From Arsenophonus sp. aPb (lineage in GTDB: Bacteria; Pseudomonadota; Gammaproteobacteria; Enterobacterales; Enterobacteriaceae), in assembly GCF_029873475.1 (NCBI RefSeq), contig NZ_CP123499.1, forward strand, positions 2,046,001 to 2,110,000: DNA of 64,000 nucleotides, given 5' to 3'. Positions within the stretch are counted from its first letter, which is position 1. Each line of letters opens with the position of its first letter. Position numbers and translations under genes: made by a program. Below are positions 1 through 10,140 of the stretch, one piece after another. A model generated the notes under the pieces. It was given only the letters and a program-made list of their open reading frames with translations, did no database searches and was not told the origin of the DNA.

Positions 1-377
1 ATCTGGCGTTAGCAACCTCTTTTTTGGGCGTTACGCTGGGTTTATTTGACTATTTGGCCGATATGTTTAAGCGTAAAAATAGTGCATTCGGTCGCTTACA
101 AAGTGGATTATTAACCTTCCTGCCGCCACTAATTTGCGCACTTTTTTTTAGCAGTTTTGTTAAAGCCTTAACTTATGCAGCTGTCGCTTTGTCGATTTTA
201 GCACTCATCTTACCCACATTGATGGTTATGCGAGTTAGAAAGATCGAAACTAACAAAACTAATCGTTACCAGGTTAAAGGTGGAACACCGGGATTGCTGG
301 TAGTATTGATTTGTGGTGTTGCCGTAATTTTAATTCAGATCGCCATTGTTATTGGCATTTTACCTGCTGTTGGATAA
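1..377 (+). CDS. tyrP: Tyrosine-specific amino-acid permease TyrP, C-terminal part
   Basis: The reading frame is open from the left edge (codons in phase with base 3) to the stop at 375-377, so the gene continues outside the window and its start is not seen. About 124 residues remain. They contain the motif LGLFDYLADMFKR, several hydrophobic helices and the ending ILPAVG, which closely match the C-terminus of E. coli TyrP, an inner-membrane proton symporter of the aromatic amino-acid permease family. Mtr and TnaB are paralogues in the same family, but the end resembles TyrP most. It converges on yfaZ with a 57-bp gap and no clear terminator. Confidence 0.85.
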   Translation, partial: LALATSFLGVTLGLFDYLADMFKRKNSAFGRLQSGLLTFLPPLICALFFSSFVKALTYAAVALSILALILPTLMVMRVRKIETNKTNRYQVKGGTPGLLVVLICGVAVILIQIAIVIGILPAVG

Positions 378-434
378 CCCTCTTTGACATATAGGAAAGC
401 ACCATAATTATATATAGTGCGATCAATTAAGCAG

Positions 435-977
435 CTAAAAACTGACGCCTGCACCAAGATAAAAACCATCGGCAATAGTATTATTAGGATGATGATGTTT
501 ACCTTGTACTTTAATGAAGCGATAACCAAAATTAATGGCTAATGGTTTAATTACTTCATATTTGATGCCAACATCGGCTTCCTGATAAGCATAATTACCT
601 GAAGTGAAATCACGCGGTGAACCATAAATTTCTCCATATAAAGCCAACGATGGCATTATTTGCCAATTAGCACCAACGCCAGCAGAAAAGGCAAAACCGT
701 TATTATTATCTTGTGGTGATAAATAATAAGCTTTTCCACCAATATAAGCACTAAAAGGACCCAAAGGTAAACCAAAAGTCGCGCCAACACTGGCTATTTG
801 GCCATCATGATCACTACGTGTCCAATTGCCATTTATGCCTAGACCTGCCCCTTTGCTACCAATGCCCGCCGTAAGTTCAGTAAAATTTTTTCCTACTTGT
901 GCACTAACAGAAGCGGCATTAGAATGGCCTGAGAATAAAAAACATCCAACTGTTACGGGTAATAGAAACCTTTTCAT
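435..977 (-). CDS. yfaZ: YfaZ-family outer membrane protein
   Basis: A 180-residue protein with an N-terminal signal peptide (MKRFLLPVTVGCFLFSG, then a small-residue cleavage region near SNAAS). The rest alternates short polar and aromatic stretches and ends in aromatic GVSF, as expected for an outer-membrane beta-barrel. Length and pattern match E. coli YfaZ, a conserved protein of unknown function. I start at the ATG at 977 rather than the TTG at 980; an AGGAT lies about 12 bases upstream. In E. coli yfaZ also lies near the men cluster, which supports the assignment. What passes through or binds this barrel cannot be told from sequence. Confidence 0.8.
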   Translation of the reverse strand: MKRFLLPVTVGCFLFSGHSNAASVSAQVGKNFTELTAGIGSKGAGLGINGNWTRSDHDGQIASVGATFGLPLGPFSAYIGGKAYYLSPQDNNNGFAFSAGVGANWQIMPSLALYGEIYGSPRDFTSGNYAYQEADVGIKYEVIKPLAINFGYRFIKVQGKHHHPNNTIADGFYLGAGVSF

Positions 978-1243
978 CAAAATAGTTATCCTAAGTCATT
1001 AATTATTCTGGTTACTAAAATATCGACAATATATTTCATTTTCTTGCGAATTATTATTATTTTTTTGTAAAAAGCATTTTTGGCTCTGATATATCACAGC
1101 AATAGGTATTTTTGATTGGCTATATATCTTATTAGCTTAGATAATTTATTTGATATAACTTTAATGAGATTAATAAAATTATGTAACACCTGCTAATTAT
1201 TTTTAAATACATTTTTCTATTTCAAAAAAACTGGAGATGTGTA

Positions 1244-2707
1244 ATGGAGAAAAAAGAAGGTCTTACTACCTCTGCAGGCTCACCCGTCGTTGATAATAAT
1301 AATGTTATCACCGCAGGCCCTCGAGGCCCGATGCTGTTACAAGATGTTTGGTTTTTAGAAAAATTGGCTCACTTTGACCGTGAAGTTATACCTGAACGCC
1401 GTATGCACGCTAAAGGCTCAGGTGCATTTGGTACTTTTACCGTTACCCATGATATTAGCCAATATACGCGGGCAAAAATCTTCTCTCAAATAGGTAAAGA
1501 AACCAAATTATTTATTCGTTTTTCTACCGTTGCTGGCGAACGGGGCGCTGCTGATGCAGAACGAGATATTCGGGGTTTTGCCTTAAAGTTTTACACCGAA
1601 GAGGGTAATTGGGATTTAGTGGGTAACAATACACCGGTTTTTTATTTACGTGATCCATTAAAATTTCCCGATCTTAACCATGTCGTAAAACGGGATCCGC
1701 GCACTAATTTACGTAACCCTGCTTATAAGTGGGATTTTTTCTCACATTTGCCTGAATCTCTTCATCAATTAACTATCGATATGAGTGACCGAGGTATCCC
1801 CAAATCTTACCGTCATATGCACGGTTTCGGTAGTCACACCTATAGTTTCATTAATGAAAAAAATGAGCGATTCTGGGTTAAGTTTCATTTCCGCTGCCAA
1901 CAAGGCATTGAAAATTTAATGGATGACGAAGCAGAAAGAATTGTCGGTAAAGATCGTGAAAGTTCACAGCGGGATCTATTTGATGCCATTAAAAACAAAA
2001 ATTATCCGCGTTGGAAATTGCAAATCCAAGTCATGCCTGAAGCCGATGCCGCTAAATTACCCTACAATCCATTTGATTTGACTAAAGTATGGCGACATAA
2101 AGATTGTCCATTAATCGATGTGGGTGAATTTGAATTAAACCGCAATCCTGATAACTATTTTGCTGATGTGGAACAAGCCGCCTTTAGCCCAGCTAATATT
2201 GTGCCAGGCATTAGTTTTTCACCGGATAAAATGTTACAAGGCCGGCTATTCTCTTATGGAGATGCCCATCGTTATCGTCTAGGGGTCAATAATTTTCAGA
2301 TCCCAGTCAATAAACCCCTTGCCACTTGTCCATTTCATAACTATCACCGTGATGGCGCTATGCGAGTGGATGGTAATAGCGGCAACGGAGTGACTTACGA
2401 GCCGAATAGCGCTGGCCTATTTCAAGAACAGCCGCAATTTAAAGAACCGCCATTAACGTTGACGGGAGCAGCCGATCACTGGAATCATCGCGAAGATGAT
2501 GATTATTATAGCCAGCCTCGGGCCCTTTTTGAATTGCTCAGTAAACATGAACATAAACGTATGTTTGAAAGGATCGCCAGTGAATTAGTTGAAGCATCAA
2601 TTGAAACTCAGCAGCGACAGGTTGCGTTATTTTATAAGGTACACTCTAAATATGGTAAAGGGGTTGAAAAAGCATTAGAAAAACAGCGAAAAAAACACCA
2701 TAAGTAA
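1244..2707 (+). CDS. katA: Haem catalase, small-subunit type (KatA)
   Basis: A 487-residue monofunctional catalase that breaks hydrogen peroxide into water and oxygen in the cytoplasm. The distal haem residues are visible: His55 in RMHAKGSGAFG and Asn128 in VGNNTPVFYLRDP. The proximal haem ligand is Tyr338 in RLFSYGDAHRYRLG. Length fits the small-subunit clade 3 enzymes such as Proteus mirabilis catalase, with no C-terminal flavodoxin-like domain. The ATG is preceded by GGAG eight bases upstream. The gene stands alone, with its own terminator, and faces menE. A peroxide-responsive promoter would be expected, but I do not see a defined operator in the AT-rich upstream region. Confidence 0.95.
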   Translation: MEKKEGLTTSAGSPVVDNNNVITAGPRGPMLLQDVWFLEKLAHFDREVIPERRMHAKGSGAFGTFTVTHDISQYTRAKIFSQIGKETKLFIRFSTVAGERGAADAERDIRGFALKFYTEEGNWDLVGNNTPVFYLRDPLKFPDLNHVVKRDPRTNLRNPAYKWDFFSHLPESLHQLTIDMSDRGIPKSYRHMHGFGSHTYSFINEKNERFWVKFHFRCQQGIENLMDDEAERIVGKDRESSQRDLFDAIKNKNYPRWKLQIQVMPEADAAKLPYNPFDLTKVWRHKDCPLIDVGEFELNRNPDNYFADVEQAAFSPANIVPGISFSPDKMLQGRLFSYGDAHRYRLGVNNFQIPVNKPLATCPFHNYHRDGAMRVDGNSGNGVTYEPNSAGLFQEQPQFKEPPLTLTGAADHWNHREDDDYYSQPRALFELLSKHEHKRMFERIASELVEASIETQQRQVALFYKVHSKYGKGVEKALEKQRKKHHK

Positions 2708-2724
2708 AACGCTTTAGTAGTCAA

Positions 2725-2755
2725 GGAGAGGCTAAAACCTCTCCAAATCATTTTT
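2725..2755 (+). terminator. Rho-independent terminator of katA
   Basis: A GGAGAGG/CCTCTCC stem of 7 bp with a CTAAAA loop, followed seven bases later by five T residues, 17 bases after the katA stop codon. It separates katA from the convergent men cluster. Confidence 0.75.
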
Positions 2756-2828
2756 ACGCTATTGACTGGCTAAAAAATGGATTTACCCAAAGATCTCCTC
2801 ATCGCCTTAGAGCCAACGCTATACTAGT

Positions 2829-4256
2829 TTAAACCCGTTTATTATCATCATTATGATGCTGCAAAAGCCATTGTTTGATATTGTGACGGGAAAGCTTAAT
2901 GCCGGCATTCTCTATTAACATTCTAGGCAATAAATAATAAGCAATAGGCCGCTGAAAAGCGGCTAACCGATTTTTTAACCATTGATTTAAACTGGTTAGC
3001 AGTTGTTGATTATCAGATTCAATAACCGCAACTGGACGGTGACCATATTCTTTATCGGCCATTGGGATGATAAAACTCTGTTTAATATCGGGATGGCTAT
3101 TTAAAATGGCTTCGATATCTTCGGGTTGAATACCTTCCCCGCCACTGAAAAATTGATTATCCAATCGACCTAAAATTTGCCATTCACCCTGTGCAAACGC
3201 GCCTTTATCACGACTAGCAAACCAGCCATTAACTAATGCGAATGGTAGCACTTTGCCCTGCCACCAATAGCCTAATGCCAAGCTATCAGCTTGAATATGA
3301 ATTTCACTATTGACTAAACGAAGCGACTTGCCGCTTAAAGGTAAACCGACACCCTTACCGCTATCTGCTTGTTTAGCGCAAACGGTGGATGCGGTTTCTG
3401 TCATACCATAACCTAACCAACAGCGGATCCTATGCTGTTTAGCCGCAGCGACTAGCTCGTTTGGTATCATCGCGCCGCCTAATAACACATGTTGTAAGCT
3501 GGGTTTTTGCTCAACATTTTTTATCTGCAATAAACGCCATAATTGAGTCGGCACTAGAGAGGCGTGGCTGCATTGCTGTAAGGCATCTGGTAACGAATTG
3601 GTTGCTTTTATTGCTAATCTTGCTCCTCGAAATAACCACCGCCAAACAATTCCCTGACCTGAGACATGAAAAAGCGGTAACGAAAGCAACCAGCAATCCT
3701 CTCGTTGAAATGGCAATAACGCAAGCAACCCTTTAGCACTGTTGAGATGAGCAGCAATATTATGTACCACTGCTTTCGCTAAACCGGTTGAACCGGAGGT
3801 TAATATTAATGTCGCTGGCAGCAATGGCATAAAAGGCACAGCTATTGTGACCTCATCTTGAAAATTAGGCGATTTTGTTATGACTGCTCGATAATCTAAA
3901 GATTTTACATGCGGCAAAAACAACGGCTCTTCTGTAAAATCAATCATATAATCAATCGCTAAACTGGCAGTTAATTCTGTTACTGTGCTCTCTGGTAGTT
4001 GTGGATTAAGCGGCAAAATACGAGCACCCAGTTGTAATAATGCCAACTGAGATAACAGCATAGAAAGACTATTTTTACCTCTTAGCATCAGAGTCATCTG
4101 TTGGGGAGCAAACAGCTGACGTTGAAAATAGGCAGCAATAGCATTAATTTTTACCACCAATTGGTGCCAGCAATATTGTCTATTCTCGGTTATCAGCGCA
4201 ATTTCTGTCGGTGATTTTTCTGCCCAATAGAGCCAAGGCCATTGATTAAAAATCAT
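2829..4256 (-). CDS. menE: o-Succinylbenzoate-CoA ligase MenE
   Basis: A 475-residue AMP-forming acyl-CoA ligase that activates o-succinylbenzoate with CoA and ATP in menaquinone synthesis. The ATP/phosphate-binding motif ILTSGSTGLAKAVVHN is at about residues 151-166 and the adenylate motif LGYGMTET at 281-288. The C-terminal lid domain is complete, with a GRLDNQFFSGGE hinge. It is slightly longer than the E. coli enzyme (about 451). The start overlaps the end of menC by 4 bases, indicating translational coupling as the last gene of the men cluster. Confidence 0.95.
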   Translation of the reverse strand: MIFNQWPWLYWAEKSPTEIALITENRQYCWHQLVVKINAIAAYFQRQLFAPQQMTLMLRGKNSLSMLLSQLALLQLGARILPLNPQLPESTVTELTASLAIDYMIDFTEEPLFLPHVKSLDYRAVITKSPNFQDEVTIAVPFMPLLPATLILTSGSTGLAKAVVHNIAAHLNSAKGLLALLPFQREDCWLLSLPLFHVSGQGIVWRWLFRGARLAIKATNSLPDALQQCSHASLVPTQLWRLLQIKNVEQKPSLQHVLLGGAMIPNELVAAAKQHRIRCWLGYGMTETASTVCAKQADSGKGVGLPLSGKSLRLVNSEIHIQADSLALGYWWQGKVLPFALVNGWFASRDKGAFAQGEWQILGRLDNQFFSGGEGIQPEDIEAILNSHPDIKQSFIIPMADKEYGHRPVAVIESDNQQLLTSLNQWLKNRLAAFQRPIAYYLLPRMLIENAGIKLSRHNIKQWLLQHHNDDNKRV

Positions 4257-5227
4257 TCATGTTGCCATATTCGTTCTAATTCATTTAATCCGATTAGCGG
4301 TAACGAACTTTCAGGCCATTGACGGACAAGTTGAGCCTGGTGGAGAGACAAGGTATCTAATCCTGGCACGGTTTGTGGTGTCAACCAGCTGGCTATTCTA
4401 GCTAATTGTGTTAAGCCAAAACTACTTTCCAGACTAGAGCTAATCACAGTCTCTAATCCCAAGGCACGTGCGTCATCAATAAGTTGCTTACAACGATTTA
4501 AGCTACCCAGTAAGGTGGGTTTAACAATGATGGCGCTAACGCCCGGCTGCTTTTTAAGTTGAAAGCCAGGCTCACGCACACTTTCATCCCAAGCGATTGC
4601 GATCCCAGTTTGATGAGCAAAAGCCAACGAATCATGCATGGTTTTACAAGGCTCTTCAATAAAATCAATTCTAGCGCGATTAGCTGGCTTAATATACTTA
4701 GCAAATGCGGCGGCTTGTGATTGATTCCAACTTCGATTTGCATCTAAGCGTAAACGCAAGGAAGCAACGGCATCAAGTAGCAAATTAACCACCATCCCAT
4801 CGCGCACTGACTCGTAAAACCCAACCTTAACCTTAGCCACTTTTTCACTACTAGCCGCATTTAATTGTAAAATAAGCTCATCCAGATCACCGGTGCAAAG
4901 GGGAGCTTTTGGATAATGGGTTATTTCCGGTAATTCAGCCATTAATTCAGCCTGTGCACAACTGAGCCCAAAAGCCACTGATGGAATATCACATTCTTTT
5001 ATTGCTGCCCCCTGACACCAATCACGCAAGCCCGTTTGTAGTGCCCCTTGAGCCATTTCCAATGTTTCAACACTAAACTGCGGTAAAGGTGAAATTTCAC
5101 CCCAGCCTTGAGAACCATTTTCCTGTAAATGAATAAGAAAACCATCACGGGATTTTAATCGTTGCTGTCGTAATATAATCCCGGCTTCCATTGGTAGACT
5201 AAATTGATATATTGCCGCCTTACGCAT
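4253..5227 (-). CDS. menC: o-Succinylbenzoate synthase MenC
   Basis: A 324-residue enolase-superfamily enzyme that dehydrates SHCHC to o-succinylbenzoate. The catalytic set is intact: Lys132/Lys134 in the KVKVG strand, metal ligands Asp162 (LDANRSW), Glu191 (EEP) and Asp214 (WDES), and Lys236 (IIVKPTLLGS). The start codon shares one base with the menB stop (TAATG), and the end overlaps menE by 4 bases. Confidence 0.95.
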   Translation of the reverse strand: MRKAAIYQFSLPMEAGIILRQQRLKSRDGFLIHLQENGSQGWGEISPLPQFSVETLEMAQGALQTGLRDWCQGAAIKECDIPSVAFGLSCAQAELMAELPEITHYPKAPLCTGDLDELILQLNAASSEKVAKVKVGFYESVRDGMVVNLLLDAVASLRLRLDANRSWNQSQAAAFAKYIKPANRARIDFIEEPCKTMHDSLAFAHQTGIAIAWDESVREPGFQLKKQPGVSAIIVKPTLLGSLNRCKQLIDDARALGLETVISSSLESSFGLTQLARIASWLTPQTVPGLDTLSLHQAQLVRQWPESSLPLIGLNELERIWQHE

Positions 5228-6090
5228 TATGGATTACGCTCAAAGGTTGAAAAATCAGGTTGCCGTTTTTCATTAAAAGCATTTCTGCCTTCCTGTCCTT
5301 CCTCAGTCATGTAAAACAACATCGTTGCATTACCAGCTAACTCTTGTAAACCTGCCTGGCCGTCGCAATCCGCATTCAGCGCTGCTTTCAAACAGCGTAG
5401 TGCCATTGGGCTGTTTTTTAGCATTTCTCTGCACCAGCTTACCGTTTCACGCTCAAGTTCAGCATAAGGCACAACCTGATTTACCAATCCCATATCCAGG
5501 GCTGACCGGGCATCATATTGGCGACATAAGAACCAAATTTCGCGCGCTTTTTTTTGCCCAACAATACGCGCCATATAAGAAGCGCCCCAACCACCATCAA
5601 ACGAACCCACCTTAGGACCAGTTTGGCCAAATATGGCATTGTCAGCAGCAATGGTTAAATCACACATCATATGTAATACATGCCCACCGCCGATGGCATA
5701 ACCGGCAACCATCGCAACAATCGGCTTTGGGCAGGTTCGAATTTGACGTTGAAAATCTAAAATATTCAAGTGATGGATGCCATTATCATCTCGGTAGCCA
5801 CCATAATCACCACGAATTTTCTGATCACCACCGGCACAAAAGGCTTTCTCTCCCTGACCGGTTAAAATGATGCAGCCTATCGCATTATCGTAACGGGCAT
5901 CAGATAATGCCTGGATCATCTCTTTGACGGTTTGCGGCCGAAATGCATTACGAACATGGGGACGATTAATCGTAATTTTAGCAATTCCATCTTTGGTTTT
6001 ATGATAAAGAATATCTTCAAATTGGGCCGAATGATCATGCCATTGGGCAGCAGCATAAGGTTGTTCTTTATTCAGACACTGCATATTCAA
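5227..6090 (-). CDS. menB: 1,4-Dihydroxy-2-naphthoyl-CoA synthase MenB
   Basis: A 287-residue crotonase-fold enzyme that closes the naphthoate ring from o-succinylbenzoyl-CoA. Characteristic segments are CAGGDQ (85-90), the oxyanion-hole region YAIGGGH (131-137) and GQTGPKVGSFDGG (155-167). Length equals that of E. coli MenB (285). The start overlaps the end of menH as ATGA, and the stop overlaps the menC start, so it sits in a tightly coupled operon. Confidence 0.96.
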   Translation of the reverse strand: MNMQCLNKEQPYAAAQWHDHSAQFEDILYHKTKDGIAKITINRPHVRNAFRPQTVKEMIQALSDARYDNAIGCIILTGQGEKAFCAGGDQKIRGDYGGYRDDNGIHHLNILDFQRQIRTCPKPIVAMVAGYAIGGGHVLHMMCDLTIAADNAIFGQTGPKVGSFDGGWGASYMARIVGQKKAREIWFLCRQYDARSALDMGLVNQVVPYAELERETVSWCREMLKNSPMALRCLKAALNADCDGQAGLQELAGNATMLFYMTEEGQEGRNAFNEKRQPDFSTFERNP

Positions 6091-6863
6091 TTCCTTCCGT
6101 CAGAAAATGTTAAAAAACGCTCCACTGCTTTAGCATAAGCAACAGGATTACTACGATGGGCATTATGCCCAGCCTCAGCTATCCGAATAAGTGGTAACGA
6201 AAATTGTTGTGAAATAGCGCAAAACTTTTCGTCATACTCACCACAGAGGTAGCTGAAAGGGTAGTTTCGCTGTAATAATTTATTGACTAAAAAAGGTTGT
6301 TTACCTAATGAAGTCATTTCCAATAAATGAGCAACATGTTCGCCACAATTATTTGCGCGCTCAGCAATTAATTGTTGCCGTTGCTCGGCAGATAAGTCAT
6401 GAAAGACGGCTTGTTGATACCAATCAGATAAAACATTATCCATAGGCTCACATCGAAAGCGCTTTGCCCAAGACTGATCATGCTTTAAACGTAGTAGACG
6501 TTCAGTTGACCGTTTTAAACCAACATTGGCCCCCTCAACGATTAATGCTTTCAATTTAGTAGGATGAGACTGACAGGCGTAATACATAGCGATCCTGCCA
6601 CCCAATGAATAGCCAATTAGATAATAACTGTCAATTTGATTAGCCTGAATTGCCTGTTCAATTAGCCGACTTAAGTAAGAAAAATTTGCCAACTGAATGT
6701 GCGGTGAACGTCCGTGTCCCGGTAAATCAATTGTCAGTGATGGGCGATTAGCGCATTGTTCAATAATAGGTAGCCATTCACGGCCTTCACCAAGTAAACC
6801 ATGTAACCAAACTAACCATGTTCCCGCACATTTTTCATGGTATCGTCGTGTATATAACATCAT
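6087..6863 (-). CDS. menH: SHCHC synthase MenH (alpha/beta hydrolase)
   Basis: A 258-residue alpha/beta-hydrolase-fold lyase that removes pyruvate from SEPHCHC to form SHCHC. The nucleophile Ser86 is in GYSLGGR; an acid Asp in CGEYDEKF (about 210) and a His in EAGHNAHRSNP (about 233) complete the triad. The N-terminal HGLLGEGREW gives the oxyanion loop. It overlaps menD by 4 bases upstream and menB by 4 bases downstream. Confidence 0.92.
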   Translation of the reverse strand: MMLYTRRYHEKCAGTWLVWLHGLLGEGREWLPIIEQCANRPSLTIDLPGHGRSPHIQLANFSYLSRLIEQAIQANQIDSYYLIGYSLGGRIAMYYACQSHPTKLKALIVEGANVGLKRSTERLLRLKHDQSWAKRFRCEPMDNVLSDWYQQAVFHDLSAEQRQQLIAERANNCGEHVAHLLEMTSLGKQPFLVNKLLQRNYPFSYLCGEYDEKFCAISQQFSLPLIRIAEAGHNAHRSNPVAYAKAVERFLTFSDGRN

Positions 6864-8533
6864 AATTGCATCATCTGGTTAACAAGTTGATTGAGTGTTT
6901 TTGCGCCTTGATCACCTTCTACTAGCAATTCGACCATTAACGCCTTACCATCCTGCTGCCAATAATTATTGATAGTATCTTTCAACTCATGCCAATTTGA
7001 CGGGGCCGCGTAAGATAGACCAAACATGGCAGCCGCATGCTTAAATTGCAACTGATGAGGCATGCAATAAAAACGTTCTCTTTCCGCTTCAGGGGTAGGT
7101 AGCATAGAGAAGATTTGGCCACCATTATTATTCACCACAATCAACACCATAGGTGCCAAGCAAGCACGTAATAAATTCAGACTATTTAAGTCATAAAGCG
7201 CAGAAATATCGCCGATGATGCCTAGCGTAGGCTTCGCATTGGCCGCATGCACACCGGCTAGGGTAGCAATCAGACCATCAATGCCACTAGCTCCACGATT
7301 GCTATAGATTGGATAATTTGCCGGTAATTGGCAGAGCGCATCAATCAATCTGACAATCAAACTATTACCAACAAAAAGTTGCCCATTGGTCGGTAACAAT
7401 TGGGTAAGTTGATGAGCAATGGCCGCTTCTGAAAATTGTTGTTCAAACTGTTGCGTGACGCCGCTATAAACACTATTAACAATATCTATCAATGCGTTCG
7501 CCCAAGGTAAACAGGCAACTGCCGGATGGGCAATTAACCAGTTAGATACGGAACTGACCAATCGCCTACCACGATGATTAGTCGGATCTAGACGACCAGG
7601 AATGTGATCAATAATCCAATATTCTTCAGGTTGGCATTGTGCTTGCCATTCTAATAAACGTTTACTAGTTAAACTTGAGCCAAACTGGACGACTAACTGG
7701 GCATTTTGCAAAATGTTTTTCACCGCTGCTATAGATAACCAAAGATCCGCACAGGGTAAATGTTGCCCTGTTTGTGATAAAACATCACTAATTATTGGCC
7801 AACCTAGCATTTCTGCCCATTGTGCAACTTGCGCTCCCTCATCAGGCCGCATTCTGCCCGCGATCACCAGACCTTTTTTTTGTCGCCAAACATGCCAATC
7901 GGTGACCAATGCTAACGAGTGAGAGACATCACCTTGCAACCAGGGTGTAGAAGATTGCCACCAATCAGCTAGTGAATTTTGCCAGTCAATTTGTGTTGAT
8001 GCTTCACCATATAAAGGTTCTGCAAATGGGCAATTGATATGCAAAGCGCCATGGGAAAGATTATTCATTGCATTGTCAATGGTACTAAGCAACCATTGTG
8101 CACTGATATTTTGGCTTGGGCTGGGTAATGTTAATGTTTGTGCCGGATGATCAGCAAAAATAGCGCTTTGCCGGATCGCCTGATTAGCGCCACAATCAAT
8201 TAATTCTGCTGGCCTGTCGGCGGTTAAGAAAATAATATTTTCACCCGTTAAGCCAGCTTCGATTAAAGCAGGATATAAGTTAGCTACTGCGGTACCAGAA
8301 GTCACAATAACTGCCACCGGTTTGCTAACCACTTTTGCCAAGCCCATAGCAAAATAGCCTAAACCGCGTTCATCATAGTGAGTATGACAAATTAACTTAC
8401 AATTTGCCGCAGCGGCTAATGTCAATGGGGTAGAGCGAGAGCCTGGTGCAATACAAACATGGCTTAATCCATGTCGGGTTAATGCTTCTAGAATGACTTC
8501 CGCCCATTGACGGTTAAAAACACTATGCGACAT
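6860..8533 (-). CDS. menD: SEPHCHC synthase MenD
   Basis: A 557-residue thiamine-diphosphate enzyme that adds a succinic semialdehyde unit from 2-oxoglutarate to isochorismate, the committed step to menaquinone. The N-terminal IAPGSRSTPLTLAAA segment and the C-terminal ThDP/Mg motif, running from GDISALYDL to NNNGGQIF, are both present. Length matches the E. coli enzyme (556). The ATG at 8533 has only a weak ribosome-binding site. The gap from menF is 116 bp; downstream it overlaps menH by 4 bases. Confidence 0.96.
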   Translation of the reverse strand: MSHSVFNRQWAEVILEALTRHGLSHVCIAPGSRSTPLTLAAAANCKLICHTHYDERGLGYFAMGLAKVVSKPVAVIVTSGTAVANLYPALIEAGLTGENIIFLTADRPAELIDCGANQAIRQSAIFADHPAQTLTLPSPSQNISAQWLLSTIDNAMNNLSHGALHINCPFAEPLYGEASTQIDWQNSLADWWQSSTPWLQGDVSHSLALVTDWHVWRQKKGLVIAGRMRPDEGAQVAQWAEMLGWPIISDVLSQTGQHLPCADLWLSIAAVKNILQNAQLVVQFGSSLTSKRLLEWQAQCQPEEYWIIDHIPGRLDPTNHRGRRLVSSVSNWLIAHPAVACLPWANALIDIVNSVYSGVTQQFEQQFSEAAIAHQLTQLLPTNGQLFVGNSLIVRLIDALCQLPANYPIYSNRGASGIDGLIATLAGVHAANAKPTLGIIGDISALYDLNSLNLLRACLAPMVLIVVNNNGGQIFSMLPTPEAERERFYCMPHQLQFKHAAAMFGLSYAAPSNWHELKDTINNYWQQDGKALMVELLVEGDQGAKTLNQLVNQMMQL

Positions 8534-8649
8534 ACATTACTCAAAGCAGAAATAAGAAATAAAATAATAGCAATTTTAAGTAAAATTACGTTATTTTCTT
8601 TATTCCAGTTCAATAAAATGACGCTAAAAAATTATTTTTGTTGTAAAAA

Positions 8650-9987
8650 TCAACTTTCACAACAAAATTTTTCCGTATTTAGCAATGTTTGTAAACCTGC
8701 GGCCTTATTTTCCACCTCAAGCCATTCTTGCCAGGGATCTGAATCGTTAACGATACCGGCACCGGCATAAAGTCGAAGACGATCATCATTCAGGTGTGCA
8801 CAACGTAAAGAAACAACAAATTCACTTTGATTCAGTGATAAATAGCCGGCACTACCTGCATACCAACCACGGCAAATAGGCTCATTTTGCTGTAAAAAAT
8901 GCTTAGCTGTTTTTCTCGGCACACCAGCAACCGCAGCTGTCGGCTGTAGACGTTTTAGACAGTCGCTATCACTAGCATCACGTAGTGTGACGCGAATAAG
9001 ACGACGCAGATGCTGAATTTTACGTAATAAAATAATATCAGGTGAGGAAACACTAATCTTTTCACAATTATTTTGTAATCTTTGACAAATATCCTCTACC
9101 ACCAGTCGATTTTCATGCTGATTTTTATCATCGTTCATTAACCAATCCGAATAGGTTTGCCTGACTAACTGATCGGATGAATTGACTACCGTTCCAGCTA
9201 ATGCTTCAGTATAAAGTTGTTGAAATTTGCGATAATAGAGTCGCTCAGGCGTTGATGATAAAAAGGTATGTTGAGCGTTAAAGGACAACATAAAATGATA
9301 ACATTGACGATTAACCGCTTTACTTGCCGACATCAGACTGGCCGCATTTAACGGTTTTGTTAATTGAATATCCGTTTGGCGGGCAATAACAACTTTATCC
9401 ATCACCCCACTATTAATCAGTTGTACTGCCTGAGTGGTTAAATCGCGCCACTGTGGGTATTCAGGCAGATGTTGAACTTGCTTAATATGACTATTAAGTG
9501 GAGAAATAGGTTTAACCAATTGCAATTCGGCTAAAAATTGCAGGGCGTGTGGCAGATCTTGTTGATCAATAATATTGACAACTAATATCCACTTTTCCTG
9601 ACCATAACAAAACTCGATCCGCGGTAAGAATAAATAGCTCTCATCACCAACAAAGCCAGCATAATATTCATTATCAGGCAGTGGCTGCCAAGCATTCAAT
9701 CCCCAGATCCGCATAGTTGTGGTAGCGGGTTGTTGCTGTAAAAATTGTTCAGCATCAACAATATTAGTAAAATGTTTTACCTCACCAAGTAAAGCCACTT
9801 CTTCATGACCATCGCGATGATGCCAATAAAATTGAGGATAAAATTGCTGACTGGCTAGCCAATCTAAGGCAGGAAATTTAATATCAGCGGGTAAAGGAAA
9901 TTGATATTGTTGCCCACTTTCCCCATCGATTTGTCGTTCAGATAAAAATTGATAAACACTTGCCATGAACTCGCTAATATTAACCAC
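8650..9987 (-). CDS. menF: Menaquinone-specific isochorismate synthase MenF
   Basis: A 445-residue chorismate-utilising enzyme that converts chorismate to isochorismate, the first step of menaquinone synthesis. The conserved C-terminal catalytic region is intact, with the segments AGTVVNSS, HENRLVVEDI, PTAAVAGVPR, EPICRGWYAGSAGYL and RLYAGAGIV. The chosen start is the GTG at 9987, preceded by GAGG six bases upstream; an ATG at 9966 is the alternative. It is the first gene of the minus-strand men cluster and lies directly after the nuo terminator. Confidence 0.93.
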   Translation of the reverse strand: MVNISEFMASVYQFLSERQIDGESGQQYQFPLPADIKFPALDWLASQQFYPQFYWHHRDGHEEVALLGEVKHFTNIVDAEQFLQQQPATTTMRIWGLNAWQPLPDNEYYAGFVGDESYLFLPRIEFCYGQEKWILVVNIIDQQDLPHALQFLAELQLVKPISPLNSHIKQVQHLPEYPQWRDLTTQAVQLINSGVMDKVVIARQTDIQLTKPLNAASLMSASKAVNRQCYHFMLSFNAQHTFLSSTPERLYYRKFQQLYTEALAGTVVNSSDQLVRQTYSDWLMNDDKNQHENRLVVEDICQRLQNNCEKISVSSPDIILLRKIQHLRRLIRVTLRDASDSDCLKRLQPTAAVAGVPRKTAKHFLQQNEPICRGWYAGSAGYLSLNQSEFVVSLRCAHLNDDRLRLYAGAGIVNDSDPWQEWLEVENKAAGLQTLLNTEKFCCES

Positions 9988-10113
9988 TATTACTATCCTC
10001 TTGACTGCAATAAATCATTTTATCAAACCAATTGGCCAATCTTGTATTTATTCTGCTATTTGTCGCTTCAGCTAACTATTATTAAATTTTTTGCTATTAA
10101 CAATCTCTAGCAT

Positions 10114-10140
10114 AAAAAACCCAGCGATATTAACGCTGGG
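10114..10140 (-). terminator. Rho-independent terminator of the nuo operon
   Basis: On the minus strand a perfect 7-bp CCCAGCG/CGCTGGG stem with a 7-base loop is followed by six T residues, 20 bases after the nuoN stop. It closes the nuo operon before the menF promoter region. Confidence 0.88.
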